The notes: generated from the sequence alone by a model not told the origin. A stretch of DNA of 55,475 nucleotides from Bacteriovoracaceae bacterium UBA4096 (GCA_002381945.1 DFXY01000065.1:16262-71736), one strand, 5' to 3'. Counted from the stretch's first letter, positions 34,603 through 43,953 are shown. Numbers and translations are program-made.

Positions 34603-35452
34603 ATTCATGCTCATACTCATAATTTCGGCAAGCGCCTGGGGTTTTGATAAAGATTTTAAAACCATTAATGATCGGGTTCCATTGGAATTTAATCATCTTT
34701 TTGAATCTATGAAACTGAGTATTAAAACTCCTTCCGAGAAAATTCAATTGGTAGGAATTTGTAAGGAACTGGATGAAAATCTGGGGTTTCTGGCCAAAGA
34801 GCATATTTTTCTTCTGATGAAATCGGAAGTTATTAAGAATGTTCTTGAGTATAAGTTCAGCAAAGTCAGAAGCTTTGATATGACAACCTTTCTATTGGAA
34901 CGTCTCGAAGAAGATTTTAAGAAGAAAGAGAAATTCCTAACACCTTTTTCACAGTGGATCTGGCGTTCTATCCTGGCGGAGTTAAATTTCAGAAAAACTT
35001 TAGGATTAATTAGTGCCAAAAGTTTTAATGCTGCAAGTTTTGGAGATGCCAAAAAGGGAGAGGCCCAGCGTTTTGCCCGCTACCTTACCTATCTGCTTCC
35101 ATGGATTGATAAAATGGATAGCCTCGAAACTACTGAGTTCAATCAGCTGACTAAGGAAGTATCCTGGATTATTCTCCGACGACTTAATGAAAGATCCTTG
35201 CTGTTTAAACGTTATGCTTCTACTGCAGGAACAGGCACAAGGATTAAAATCTTCAATATTCCCGGCAAGCTTCTTGAGCTCCATCCTGAGGACATCAAAC
35301 GCATGCAACAGGATACCACTCCTCTAGACCTTAAAGAGGAGTCCGAAAAAGAGAAAACCCAGGCACGGAGCGAGGTTCAGGAAGTCTCGCTCGATGATTT
35401 AAGCCCCCTCTCAGAAGAAGTCTCCAAAGAGTTAGAAGAGAAAACACCATAA
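34592..35452 (+). CDS. Exported helical protein of unknown function
   Basis: A 286-residue protein with a signal peptide (LILIISASAWG) and a largely alpha-helical mature chain. The C-terminal tail of about 40 residues is very acidic and rich in Glu, Ser and Lys (KEESEKEKTQ, SEEVSKELEEK). The start is a TTG at 34592, supported by AGGGAG seven bases before it; an ATG at 34607 would cut into the signal peptide. It is the last of three overlapping exported-protein genes and is followed 65 bases later by hisS. Confidence 0.7.
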   Translation: MISKFMLILIISASAWGFDKDFKTINDRVPLEFNHLFESMKLSIKTPSEKIQLVGICKELDENLGFLAKEHIFLLMKSEVIKNVLEYKFSKVRSFDMTTFLLERLEEDFKKKEKFLTPFSQWIWRSILAELNFRKTLGLISAKSFNAASFGDAKKGEAQRFARYLTYLLPWIDKMDSLETTEFNQLTKEVSWIILRRLNERSLLFKRYASTAGTGTRIKIFNIPGKLLELHPEDIKRMQQDTTPLDLKEESEKEKTQARSEVQEVSLDDLSPLSEEVSKELEEKTP

Positions 35453-35479
35453 CACTATAAGTCATCGTGTCGAAAAGTG

Positions 35480-35485
35480 TATAAT
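35480..35485 (+). promoter_or_regulatory. Candidate -10 box of the hisS-valS operon
   Basis: A perfect TATAAT lies 32 bases before the hisS start codon. No good -35 hexamer is seen at 16-18 bases, so activity is uncertain. Confidence 0.35.
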
Positions 35486-35517
35486 GGCTGGGCCTTCACC
35501 GCTCACAAAGGACAAGT

Positions 35518-36801
35518 ATGGCACTCAACAAATCCCCTTACCGTGGAACGCGGGATTTTTTCCCCAAAGAGATGCGGCTTCGTAATTATATTTTTCAAAA
35601 GATGGCAGAGGTCTCAGAACTTTTTGCTTATGAACCCTATGATGGACCCTTATTGGAAGAAGTAGATCTCTATCTCGCTAAATCTGGTGAAGAACTTATC
35701 AACGAACAAATATACTCCTTCACTGACCGTGGCGACCGAAAAGTGGCCATTCGACCGGAGATGACTCCAACTGTTGCAAGGATGGTGGCACAAATTCATC
35801 GTGAAGTGGCCAAACCACTGCGTTGGTATGCCATTCCCAATCTCATGCGATATGAAAAACCACAGAAGGGTCGTCTTCGGGAATTCTGGCAATTTAATGC
35901 AGATATTTTTGGGGCCGGCCAGCATGGTGAAGTTGAAATTCTTCAGCTCGCAGTCACTTTACTCAAAAGTTTTGGAGCCAATGATGAGCATTTTGAGGTG
36001 CTGGTTAACGATCGTAGGTTTGTTGATTTAGTTTTTGAAAAGCTCATTGGTCTAGATCCGACTTCAACAAAAAAATTATATAAATTAGTAGATGCCAAGA
36101 ATAAGATGGCCCCGGAAAAATTCAGTACTGAAGTCCGGGTCCTGACCAATGATGAAACCAAGGCGAAGGTATTTGAAGCTTTTGTAGGTTTGAAGTCTGT
36201 GGATGAAATAAAAACTTTTGCAGAGACTTACCTAAATGAAACGGAACAACTTCAACCGCTTTATGGACTTTTTGAAAAACTAAATCAGCAAGGGCTTACT
36301 GAGTATATAAAATTTGATCCTTCCATTGTGCGGGGACTGGATTATTATACCGGCATGGTATTTGAAATTTTTGACAAGCATCCTGAAAACCGTCGGGCGA
36401 TTGCCGGCGGCGGATCTTTCGCCAATCTACTTCAGATATTTAATGAACCGGCACTTGAAGGTGTGGGTATTGGTCTGGGTGAAGTTCCGCTGACTGATTT
36501 TTTAAATACTCATAAGCTCATGCCTGACTTTTCAAGACCACAGCTCGATTATCTGATCGCCTATCTGGATACTGGCAGTGAAATTCGAGCTATGCAGCTT
36601 ACTCAAAAATTAAGAGATAAACTTCAAAAAGTTGAACTCTATTTTGGGGAAGCCAAACCCAAAAAAGTATTAAGCTATTCAGATAAAAAAGAAATCTCAA
36701 AAATAGTATTCATCTCTGAAAGCGAAATTAAAATCCGTGAAATGAAGACCAGAACCGAAACGACGATGACTTTTGAAGAAATCATAGAAGGAACGAAATA
36801 A
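35518..36801 (+). CDS. hisS: Histidyl-tRNA synthetase with atypical motif 3
   Basis: A 427-residue class II synthetase that charges tRNA-His. Motif 1 (YRGTRDFFPKEM), motif 2 (RYEKPQKGRLREFWQF) and the HisRS-specific RGLDYYTGMVFE are present. The C-terminal anticodon-binding domain has the usual ALxxAxxLR...Y-type pattern (MQLTQKLRDKLQKVELYFG). Two conserved spots deviate: GGRYDGL reads GGGSFANL, and motif 3 G-x-G-x-GxER reads GVGIGLGEVPL, lacking the ATP-binding Arg (about residue 325). The anticodon domain argues against the shorter regulator HisZ. AAAGGACAAG precedes the ATG, and the stop overlaps the valS start by one base. Confidence 0.88.
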   Translation: MALNKSPYRGTRDFFPKEMRLRNYIFQKMAEVSELFAYEPYDGPLLEEVDLYLAKSGEELINEQIYSFTDRGDRKVAIRPEMTPTVARMVAQIHREVAKPLRWYAIPNLMRYEKPQKGRLREFWQFNADIFGAGQHGEVEILQLAVTLLKSFGANDEHFEVLVNDRRFVDLVFEKLIGLDPTSTKKLYKLVDAKNKMAPEKFSTEVRVLTNDETKAKVFEAFVGLKSVDEIKTFAETYLNETEQLQPLYGLFEKLNQQGLTEYIKFDPSIVRGLDYYTGMVFEIFDKHPENRRAIAGGGSFANLLQIFNEPALEGVGIGLGEVPLTDFLNTHKLMPDFSRPQLDYLIAYLDTGSEIRAMQLTQKLRDKLQKVELYFGEAKPKKVLSYSDKKEISKIVFISESEIKIREMKTRTETTMTFEEIIEGTK

Positions 36802-39467
36802 TGGAAATTGAAAATAATCTCCCGAAAACTTTTGATCCCAAATCAGCCGAAGACAAATGGTATGCCAAATGGCTTGAGAATAAATGCTTTAAACCAAAAC
36901 CCGGGAAGCAGAATAAGACCTTCACAGTTCTAATGCCACCTCCCAATGTTACCGGCAAGCTTCATATGGGGCATGCCTTAGATGCTACTACGCAAGATGC
37001 TCTCATTCGCTACAAGCGAATGAAAGGCTATGAAACTCTATGGATACCTGGGACTGATCACGCCGGGATTTCAACACAGGCAGTAGTGGAAAAACTCATC
37101 TGGAAACAAGAAAAGAAAAATCGCCATGACCTAGGACGAGACGAATTTCTAAAGCGTATATGGGAATGGAAGGAACAATATGGGACTGAGATTGTAAACC
37201 AACAGCAAAAAATGGGAATCTCTTGCGATTGGGATTATTCAACTTTCACTCTGGATGAAATTCCTAATAAAGCCGTGAAGAAGTTTTTTGTCATGTTATT
37301 TAATGAAGGTCTTATTTATCAATCAGATTATATCGTTAACTGGGATCCTGTCCTTCAATCGGCTATTTCTGATGCAGAAGTAGAACATAAAGAAGTCCGA
37401 GGACATTTTTACTTTTTAAAATACAAGGTAAAAGAAGATCCGAATTTTGAACTTATTATTGCTACCACCAGACCGGAGACCATTTTTGCTGATACGGCCG
37501 TAGCGGTAAATCCTAATGATGAGCGCTTCAAAGATCTGATTGGAAAGACCGCCATTATTCCAATTTGTAACCGCGAAATTCCAATCATCGGTGATGAGCA
37601 TGTTGATATTGAAAAAGGAACCGGTTGCTTAAAAGTAACTCCGGGGCATGACTTCAATGATTTTGAAATTGGTAAACGTAATGGTCTGCCTATTATTAAT
37701 ATTTTAAATAAAGATGGCACTTTTAATACCAATGCTCCGGAGATCGAAGGCATGAAGCCAAAAGATGCCAGAGCTGAAGTAGAAAGGGTCTTAACCGAAC
37801 TTGATGCCTTAATTGAAAAAAAGGATCACGTTCATCCGGTAGGACATGGTCAACGTTCAGATGAGATCGTTGAACCGATGGTTTCTAAACAGTGGTTTTT
37901 GAATACTACGGTCATGAGTGAAGTCGCGGTAGAAGCTGTTGAAAATGGAGAAATGACTTTCTTTCCAAAAGGCTGGGAAAATACTTATTTCGCCTGGCTC
38001 AAGAACCCAAAAGACTGGTGTATTTCTCGCCAACTTTGGTGGGGCCACCAAATCCCTGTTTATTACTGTCGCCATTGTAATGCTAAGTGGGCAGCTGAAG
38101 AAACTCCTGGTGAATGTATCGAATGCCGGGACACTGACATTTACCAGGACCCAGATGTGCTTGATACTTGGTTTTCATCAGGTCTGTGGCCTCTTTCAAC
38201 CTTAGGCTGGCCTGATGAGAAGGCAATGGAGGAAAAAGGTTTCGATAAGTTTTATCCAAACTCAACTCTCATCACCGGTTTTGACATCATATTCTTTTGG
38301 GTGGCCCGAATGATGATGATGGGTATGAAAGTAACCGGTAAAGCTCCTTTTAAACATACATACATCCATGCCATCGTTCGTGATAAACAAGGCCGAAAGA
38401 TGAGTAAATCTCTTGGTAACGGAATTGATCCGCTTGACATGGTTAACCAGTATGGAGCAGATGCCATGAGATTCACTCTGGCGGCCGGCTCAGGTTATAA
38501 TCGTGATTTAAATCTCGACCCCGAAAGGATTGAAGGTTACCGCAACTTCGTTAATAAGCTTTGGAATGCCTTCCGCTTCATACATCCTTATCTGGATAAG
38601 GCACAAGATTCTCTTCCGGTTAAGTCCGAATGGCATCTTCATGATAAATGGATTCTGGCGGAACTCAATACAGTCGCTAAAAGCATGAATGAGTCTATGG
38701 ATATTTATCGTTTTGATGATGCCAGCTCTGCCATTTATGCTTTTGTTTATGATAAGTTTTGCTCTTGGTATATTGAGCTTTCGAAAAACATTCTCCATGG
38801 AGATGATGAGAAAGCCAAAATAATCCGTGCGACAATGCTTAAATATTGTTTCCGAAAAATCGTAACTCTTCTTCACCCTATCATTCCATTCATCACAGAA
38901 GAAATCTGGTCTTATTTGGAAACGGATGAGAAGAAGCTACTGGTAGTTCAAGAGTATGTGGAGTTTGATCCAGGCCTTGAGAATGCCGAGGTTCAGGATA
39001 TGATGAATAAGTTCATCGATGTTACTACGGGAGTAAGAAATATTCGTTCTTCGGTTAACATGAAACCTAAAGATGAAATTGATGTGAAGCTTTTTACCGA
39101 TGATAAGAAGCTGGCCAAATTTATCTATGAGTCCCGTCACTTTTTAAAAGATCTCGCCAATGTGAAGTCCGGTACTATTCGAAGCAAAAATCAAGACCGA
39201 CCAAAGAAATCGGCTTCTTTGGCCAGTGTTCATACTGAGATTTTTATCCCTCTGGAAGGCCTGATTGATATTAATGAACAGGTCAACCGGATTAAGAAAG
39301 ATATGGAAAAAACTCAGAATGAATATAAGAAGGTTGAAGGGAAACTTAATAACCAAAACTTTATGAGCAATGCTCCGGAAGAAGTTCGCCTTGAAGTTCA
39401 AGAGAAAGCAAAACTCTTTCAAGAAAAGCTTCAATCATTAAATCAAATCCTGGAAAGCTTCCAATAA
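36801..39467 (+). CDS. valS: Valyl-tRNA synthetase
   Basis: An 888-residue class I synthetase. The HIGH motif reads HMGH in PPPNVTGKLHMGHALDAT, and the KMSKS motif is GRKMSKSLGNG. The editing domain is inserted between them (about 200-350), and paired Cys in YYCRHC and CIECRD form a zinc knuckle. The anticodon domain and a C-terminal coiled coil (about 820-888) complete the bacterial ValRS layout at typical length. The ATG overlaps the last base of the hisS stop (TAATG), indicating translational coupling. Confidence 0.97.
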   Translation: MEIENNLPKTFDPKSAEDKWYAKWLENKCFKPKPGKQNKTFTVLMPPPNVTGKLHMGHALDATTQDALIRYKRMKGYETLWIPGTDHAGISTQAVVEKLIWKQEKKNRHDLGRDEFLKRIWEWKEQYGTEIVNQQQKMGISCDWDYSTFTLDEIPNKAVKKFFVMLFNEGLIYQSDYIVNWDPVLQSAISDAEVEHKEVRGHFYFLKYKVKEDPNFELIIATTRPETIFADTAVAVNPNDERFKDLIGKTAIIPICNREIPIIGDEHVDIEKGTGCLKVTPGHDFNDFEIGKRNGLPIINILNKDGTFNTNAPEIEGMKPKDARAEVERVLTELDALIEKKDHVHPVGHGQRSDEIVEPMVSKQWFLNTTVMSEVAVEAVENGEMTFFPKGWENTYFAWLKNPKDWCISRQLWWGHQIPVYYCRHCNAKWAAEETPGECIECRDTDIYQDPDVLDTWFSSGLWPLSTLGWPDEKAMEEKGFDKFYPNSTLITGFDIIFFWVARMMMMGMKVTGKAPFKHTYIHAIVRDKQGRKMSKSLGNGIDPLDMVNQYGADAMRFTLAAGSGYNRDLNLDPERIEGYRNFVNKLWNAFRFIHPYLDKAQDSLPVKSEWHLHDKWILAELNTVAKSMNESMDIYRFDDASSAIYAFVYDKFCSWYIELSKNILHGDDEKAKIIRATMLKYCFRKIVTLLHPIIPFITEEIWSYLETDEKKLLVVQEYVEFDPGLENAEVQDMMNKFIDVTTGVRNIRSSVNMKPKDEIDVKLFTDDKKLAKFIYESRHFLKDLANVKSGTIRSKNQDRPKKSASLASVHTEIFIPLEGLIDINEQVNRIKKDMEKTQNEYKKVEGKLNNQNFMSNAPEEVRLEVQEKAKLFQEKLQSLNQILESFQ

Positions 39468-39470
39468 AGT

Positions 39471-39509
39471 GACCTGGCGAGTTAAGCAAACTTTGCTTAC
39501 TCGCCGGTC
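39471..39509 (+). terminator. Strong hairpin terminator after valS
   Basis: GGCGAGT-(T)-AAGCAAA pairs with TTTGCTT-ACTCGCC with one bulge, and outer GACC pairs with GGTC, giving nearly 20 base pairs just after the valS stop. The following CTCTTACTT is moderately T-rich. It closes the hisS-valS transcript. Confidence 0.65.
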
Positions 39510-39545
39510 TCTTACTTCATGCTATTATGACTAAAAGGTCAATTT

Positions 39546-39935
39546 ATGAATAAAGCTCTGATAGCATTCATTATTTTTACTCTTAATCTTTCTGCATTTG
39601 CCCAGGAAATGACTTGTCTTGATAAGCTCCTTCCCTACAACAAACATTCGGGCCTGCACTTAATCACTCGTGATGAATGGAATGATGGTAAAGAGATGCT
39701 TGATAGCGAAGGCGCTAAAAATGTTTTAGCTTACCTCACTAACAGTCGTCTTTTGTGCAAAAGTCACGAGGTAGTCATCAAGGTATCACCAGTATGCACG
39801 CCTATTTTAGCAGATTTAATCCAATCTAATACATGTTTCATTTTTACGAACCTTGGCTACTTTATAGCAACCAGGGATAATGGCAGGAATGTAAATTTCA
39901 TATTTAGTAAAGATAAGCGCTTTGCTGAACCTTAG
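39546..39935 (+). CDS. Small exported protein of unknown function
   Basis: A 129-residue protein with a signal peptide ending LSAFA and four Cys in the mature chain (MTCLDK, RLLCKS, PVCTPI, NTCFIF), which suggests two disulfides. AAAAGG lies seven bases before the ATG. No family is recognised. It ends by overlapping the convergent glycosyltransferase gene by four bases. Confidence 0.7.
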   Translation: MNKALIAFIIFTLNLSAFAQEMTCLDKLLPYNKHSGLHLITRDEWNDGKEMLDSEGAKNVLAYLTNSRLLCKSHEVVIKVSPVCTPILADLIQSNTCFIFTNLGYFIATRDNGRNVNFIFSKDKRFAEP

Positions 39936-40939
39936 ATTTTAAAAAATTCACAGGCCTTCGTAAATACATCAGACATATTGAAAGTCTTTCGTTCTTTTAA
40001 TATACCAGCATCAGGTGTGGAATTAACCAGTGTTGGATTGTTTATCCCCATAATATTAACGTCAGTTAAAAAGTAAAAAGGTCCTGTTCTTTGTGGATCT
40101 TCATTCTCATATAAAATAATCGTTCTGGTTCCAACATAGGCCGCCAGAGCACCTGCTGCTCCTGAATAGGTAATAACCCCACCGGCAAAGGCCAGCATTC
40201 TTCCCAGCTCAATCCAGTCGCGGTAGACAAACTTCACGTAAGTATTTTTAGGAGATAGACGGGCCATAAAAGCATCCATTAACATGTGAACTTTAACCAC
40301 ATCTTCAGAGGCAAAAAGCACAATTTTTTGACCCTCAAAATGTGAAATGAGTTCAATCCATTCATCTTCAATCGTGGCATTTCTTAAAGGAGAAAGATTA
40401 ATGGCAATGTAGGGAGTCTCCGCCTCATCAACAATAATAGGAAGAAGATCCCGGGATTTAACTTTTAACCGCTTGTCAGCAGGAGAACCTGTAGCAAGTT
40501 CAAAAAGTTTAAAAAAATCTTCTACGATATGATGGCCGACTGGCCGAAGGATCTTGTCAGTTAATACCAGAGTTTTCCAGTTATCAGCAAAGCCTACTCT
40601 TTTGGTTGCCCTAAGACCCAACCCCAAACTGGCATCAGAAAATGAATTGGTTAAAGATATAAAAAGATCAACATTATAAATGCTCGAATTAGCACAGAAC
40701 CGATGAACGTCCATGACATTCTGAAGATCATCCTCATTGTAGAGGTGATAATAAGCTTTAAAGGGTAAAAGGTTTAAAACTTCAACTTCATGACGAGAGG
40801 TGATGAAATTTAAAACTGCTTTAGGATAGTACTCACTGATAGCGTGAAGAAAAGGGAACGCTAAGATACGTTCTTGTAAGTCAGAAGGAAGCTTAATTGC
40901 AATAACCTTAACTTCATCTATTTCTGGTAATTTTTCCAT
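39932..40939 (-). CDS. Glycosyltransferase family 9 (heptosyltransferase-like)
   Basis: A 335-residue GT-B enzyme of the ADP-heptose:LPS heptosyltransferase group. VIAIKLPSDLQERILAFPFL is a variant of the N-terminal family motif, and TYSGAAGALAAYVGTRTIIL corresponds to the C-terminal nucleotide-sugar loop. The usual G-D-x-x-T/L acceptor-loop residues at the N-terminus are replaced by SDLQER, so substrate and activity are uncertain. The family acts at the inner leaflet on lipid A-core. The heptose precursor gene gmhA is elsewhere in the window. Confidence 0.78.
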   Translation of the reverse strand: MEKLPEIDEVKVIAIKLPSDLQERILAFPFLHAISEYYPKAVLNFITSRHEVEVLNLLPFKAYYHLYNEDDLQNVMDVHRFCANSSIYNVDLFISLTNSFSDASLGLGLRATKRVGFADNWKTLVLTDKILRPVGHHIVEDFFKLFELATGSPADKRLKVKSRDLLPIIVDEAETPYIAINLSPLRNATIEDEWIELISHFEGQKIVLFASEDVVKVHMLMDAFMARLSPKNTYVKFVYRDWIELGRMLAFAGGVITYSGAAGALAAYVGTRTIILYENEDPQRTGPFYFLTDVNIMGINNPTLVNSTPDAGILKERKTFNMSDVFTKACEFFKI

Positions 40940-41040
40940 TAAAGTATTATCGGTAATTCCAACGCAACTCTCAAGCCTCCACGCACCTTTTTTTCCAAAC
41001 CTTATGTTCTTAAGATTCAGTTCTGACTAAGGAGAACAAT

Positions 41041-42009
41041 GTGGAAACTTCATGGCCCAAACTAGACTACTCAGAATGGAAAGCAACCTATGAAACCCTT
41101 CATCGCTGGCTCCAAATTGTGGGAAAACTCAGGTTATGTAAGTCCCCTTGGACCAATCATTCCTGGAATACCACCTTTTATATAAACTCAAGAGGTCTTA
41201 CAACATCGGCCATTCCACTTGATGACCGTGTCCTGACGGTAGATTTTGATTTTATAGATCATCAGCTGATCTTTCAGGACAGTATAGGTAAAAATTTTAC
41301 CATCCTATTACAATCAGAAAGTGTGGCTTCATTTTACTCCCGCTTTCTTGAGGCCCTCACAGTCATGGAAGTAAAACCAACCTTTGATCCTCATCCCAAT
41401 GAGGTCTCGGATGCCACAGCTTTTGATGAGGATACCATTCACGCCACTTATGATCCTCTTCACGTTCATCAATGTTTTCAAGTTTTAGTCAGGGCCCATA
41501 ATGTACTTCAAGACTTTAGATCCAACTTTGTTGGCAAAAGTAGTCCTGTCCATTTTTACTGGGGAAGCTTTGATCTGGCAGTCACACGTTTTTCTGGACG
41601 TCGAGCACCAGAGCATCCAGGAGGTGTACCTCATCTTTCTAATGAGGTAGTAAGAGAAGCTTATTCCCATGAAGTTATGAGTTGTGGATTCTGGCCAGGT
41701 AATGAACTCTACCCGCAAGCAGCTTTTTATGCTTATGCTTATCCGGAGCCGCAAGGATTCTCAAAGGCCAGAATAACTCCATCTGAAGCATTTTATCATC
41801 AGGACTTGCATGAATTTATTCTACCATATGATTCAGTAAGAACTTCCTCAGATCCTCATTCGGCACTCATGAAATTTTTGGATTCCAGTTATCGAGCAGC
41901 AGCAAACATAGGTGGATGGGATCGTGACATTCTTGAAGTCAGCCCTCACCTATTTAAGCTTAAGGAGTTAAGTCGATTTTCTTTTGGCGATGAAGCCACA
42001 ATACAGTGA
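41041..42009 (+). CDS. DUF5996 family protein
   Basis: A 322-residue cytoplasmic protein matching the DUF5996 pattern: LHRWLQIVGKLRL, then SPWTNHSWNTTFYINSRGLT and DFDFIDHQL. WGSFDLAVTRFSGRRAP and FYAYAYPEPQGF follow further on. The family has no established function. The start is GTG at 41041, six bases after AAGGAG; an overlapping ATG at 41039 is in another frame. Its last 50 bases overlap the convergent EI24-like gene, which is unusual, and both frames look like real protein to the end. Confidence 0.82.
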   Translation: METSWPKLDYSEWKATYETLHRWLQIVGKLRLCKSPWTNHSWNTTFYINSRGLTTSAIPLDDRVLTVDFDFIDHQLIFQDSIGKNFTILLQSESVASFYSRFLEALTVMEVKPTFDPHPNEVSDATAFDEDTIHATYDPLHVHQCFQVLVRAHNVLQDFRSNFVGKSSPVHFYWGSFDLAVTRFSGRRAPEHPGGVPHLSNEVVREAYSHEVMSCGFWPGNELYPQAAFYAYAYPEPQGFSKARITPSEAFYHQDLHEFILPYDSVRTSSDPHSALMKFLDSSYRAAANIGGWDRDILEVSPHLFKLKELSRFSFGDEATIQ

Positions 42010-42700
42010 AGTAGCTGGTCGCAAATGCTGGGACGAATGCATTCACTAACGGAATGGCCACCAACATGAGAAAAATGATTCCACCTATAGAATAAGGAAT
42101 TATATTTCTCATCACGTCTTTCACACAACCCATGAAAGCTAGATCATGTCTTGACCATGAATAGTCTACAAACTGTACCGCGAGCAAAGTTGCTACCATT
42201 AAAAAGCCAACAGGATAAAGAGGCGGAAACATATTTAACACTAAGGCAACTCCTGCCATCAGAGCAATTAATATCAGTTTTTTAAACTCATTGATAAAAG
42301 TATGGGTAAGGCCTTTTTTAACTTCTGCCAGTGCTTTGGATTGATCTTCATCCATATAAATTTTTTGCACCAGTTTCGTTTCTATGCGGGAACTTAGTAA
42401 TGAGTTAAAAGGAGCGGCAATTACTCCTACAATGATCACAAACGTCCAACTCATCAGGAAGAAGAAAAAGATGATTAAGATTCCAGTTAAGATTTTTGCC
42501 AATAAGGTGGCCTGGTCCGAAGTATAGATATAACCACGAAAAAAAGTTACAAACTGATCCGAATTTCTATAAATAGTCACCACTGAAAAAATATAGAGCG
42601 CCAACGCAATCAGTGTCGGAACGATCGAAAGAACCAGATTTACCGGATCAGTGAAAATCATCCTCAAAGCAACTGGAAACGACTTTAAAACACCATTCAT
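41960..42700 (-). CDS. EI24/CysZ-like membrane protein
   Basis: A 246-residue membrane protein with about five hydrophobic helices. It begins with FPVALRMIFTDPVNLVLSIVP in the style of the EI24 domain, and VGVIAAPFNSLLSSRIE corresponds to its conserved APFxxxLxE segment. EI24/CysZ proteins include bacterial sulfate transporters, but a transport substrate cannot be inferred here. The gene overlaps DUF309 by four bases (ATGA) upstream and the DUF5996 gene by 50 bases at its end. With fabI and DUF309 it forms a three-gene operon. Confidence 0.78.
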   Translation of the reverse strand: MNGVLKSFPVALRMIFTDPVNLVLSIVPTLIALALYIFSVVTIYRNSDQFVTFFRGYIYTSDQATLLAKILTGILIIFFFFLMSWTFVIIVGVIAAPFNSLLSSRIETKLVQKIYMDEDQSKALAEVKKGLTHTFINEFKKLILIALMAGVALVLNMFPPLYPVGFLMVATLLAVQFVDYSWSRHDLAFMGCVKDVMRNIIPYSIGGIIFLMLVAIPLVNAFVPAFATSYFTVLWLHRQKKIDLTP

Positions 42701-43101
42701 ATTTTTCCTTCCGAAGGATAATGCTTGAATCTGAAATTGAAGATATCAGCAAAATCTTTCAGCTGTGAAATTTTCCCATCGGGGATTTTCATCACAATCT
42801 CTTCAAACTCCTGCCAGTCCAGATAATCAAAATTTAATTGAGTGAGTATATGTTGATCCCGACATCTACGAAATTTTTCTTTCGCTTTTGCGATCATGCC
42901 TTGGGCACCAATCAGATTTGATTCGCGATAGTGGATACAAGCGGCGGCCACCTGAATGACCGCCCAATAAACGTTACGGGCCGGATCTTGACGATCTTCC
43001 ATCCAAACATCTTCCAGAGCTTCATGGCATTCCCAATATTTCTGCTCATTGAAAAGGGATATGCCCTCTTCCATTTTTTTCAGATGTTCGGCCAAGAACA
43101 C
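42697..43101 (-). CDS. DUF309 family protein
   Basis: A 134-residue helical protein with the DUF309 signature ISLFNEQKYWECHEALEDVW followed by a helix with QVAAACIHYRESN. DUF309 proteins are small cytoplasmic helical bundles of unknown role, often annotated as possible metal-dependent hydrolases. The start is GTG, whose first base is the last base of the fabI stop (TAGTG), so translation is probably coupled to fabI. Confidence 0.82.
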   Translation of the reverse strand: MFLAEHLKKMEEGISLFNEQKYWECHEALEDVWMEDRQDPARNVYWAVIQVAAACIHYRESNLIGAQGMIAKAKEKFRRCRDQHILTQLNFDYLDWQEFEEIVMKIPDGKISQLKDFADIFNFRFKHYPSEGKI

Positions 43102-43871
43102 TAGAATCCGCCGAGAATGTTCAATCCTGAGTCAACGTATAAAACCTGACCTGTCACACCACCAGAAAGATGAGACGCCAGATAGACCGCTGCTCCCCCA
43201 CAATCTTCCGGAGTTACATTCTTCTTCATAGGAGAGATTTCCTCCACCTGCGAAAGAAGCGTTCTGAATCCTGCAATTCCCGAAGCGGCAAGAGTCTTAA
43301 TTGGGCCGGCAGAGATACAATTAACTTTGATTCCACGTGGTCCCAAATCATAGGCCAAATAACGAGTCGAAGCTTCAAGCGCTGCTTTAGCAACGCCCAT
43401 GACATTGTAATTTTTAACTACTTTTTGAGAACCATAATAAGTCATGCTGATAATAGAGCCATTATCATTCATAAGTTCATGAAGAGCATCAGTGATTCCC
43501 ACCAGAGAGAAAGCAGAAATGTCACAGGCCATGGCAAAACCTTTACGGCTGGTGTGAACAAATTCACGGGAAAGATCTTCTTTATCAGCAAAGGCTAGCG
43601 AGTGAACGATAATGTCAAACTTGCCCCAGTTCTTTTCAACAGTTTCTTTCATTGAAGAATAATGATCATCATTGGTCACATCCATTTCAAAGATAAAATC
43701 TGCTCCAATTTCTGCAGCTAACGGCTCAACACGCTTTTTGATGGCGTCATTCATGTATGACAAGGCAATAGAAGCGCCCTGCTCTTTGAATGCTTTGGTA
43801 ATCCCCCAAGCAATTGAGCGATCGTTTGCCAAACCTAGGATTAAAGCTTTTTTGCCTTCTAATAGTTTCAT
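43101..43871 (-). CDS. fabI: Enoyl-[acyl-carrier-protein] reductase FabI
   Basis: A 256-residue NADH-dependent enoyl-ACP reductase, the last reductive step of each fatty-acid elongation cycle. GLANDRSIAWGI is the FabI cofactor loop, and the catalytic pair is Tyr-x6-Lys in YNVMGVAK. The C-terminal end GGVTGQVLYVDSGLNILG is typical. GAGG precedes the ATG. It heads an operon with DUF309 and the EI24-like gene. This is the known triclosan-target type of reductase; no unusual residue was noticed. Confidence 0.95.
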   Translation of the reverse strand: MKLLEGKKALILGLANDRSIAWGITKAFKEQGASIALSYMNDAIKKRVEPLAAEIGADFIFEMDVTNDDHYSSMKETVEKNWGKFDIIVHSLAFADKEDLSREFVHTSRKGFAMACDISAFSLVGITDALHELMNDNGSIISMTYYGSQKVVKNYNVMGVAKAALEASTRYLAYDLGPRGIKVNCISAGPIKTLAASGIAGFRTLLSQVEEISPMKKNVTPEDCGGAAVYLASHLSGGVTGQVLYVDSGLNILGGF

Positions 43872-43953
43872 TCATGCCTCACTTTTTAAGTGCGATAACT
43901 TTACCTAGCAGAGGCTAAACTTGAAAGCAAAAATCAGGAATTTGCCCTTCGCA

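Noticed and set aside
35518..36801. HisZ regulatory paralogue instead of HisRS
   Set aside because: The C-terminal anticodon-binding domain, RGLDYY and motif 2 are present and valS follows directly; HisZ lacks the anticodon domain.
37409..37753. 114-codon minus-strand frame within valS
   Set aside because: valS is unambiguous on the other strand; the frame has no initiation signal.
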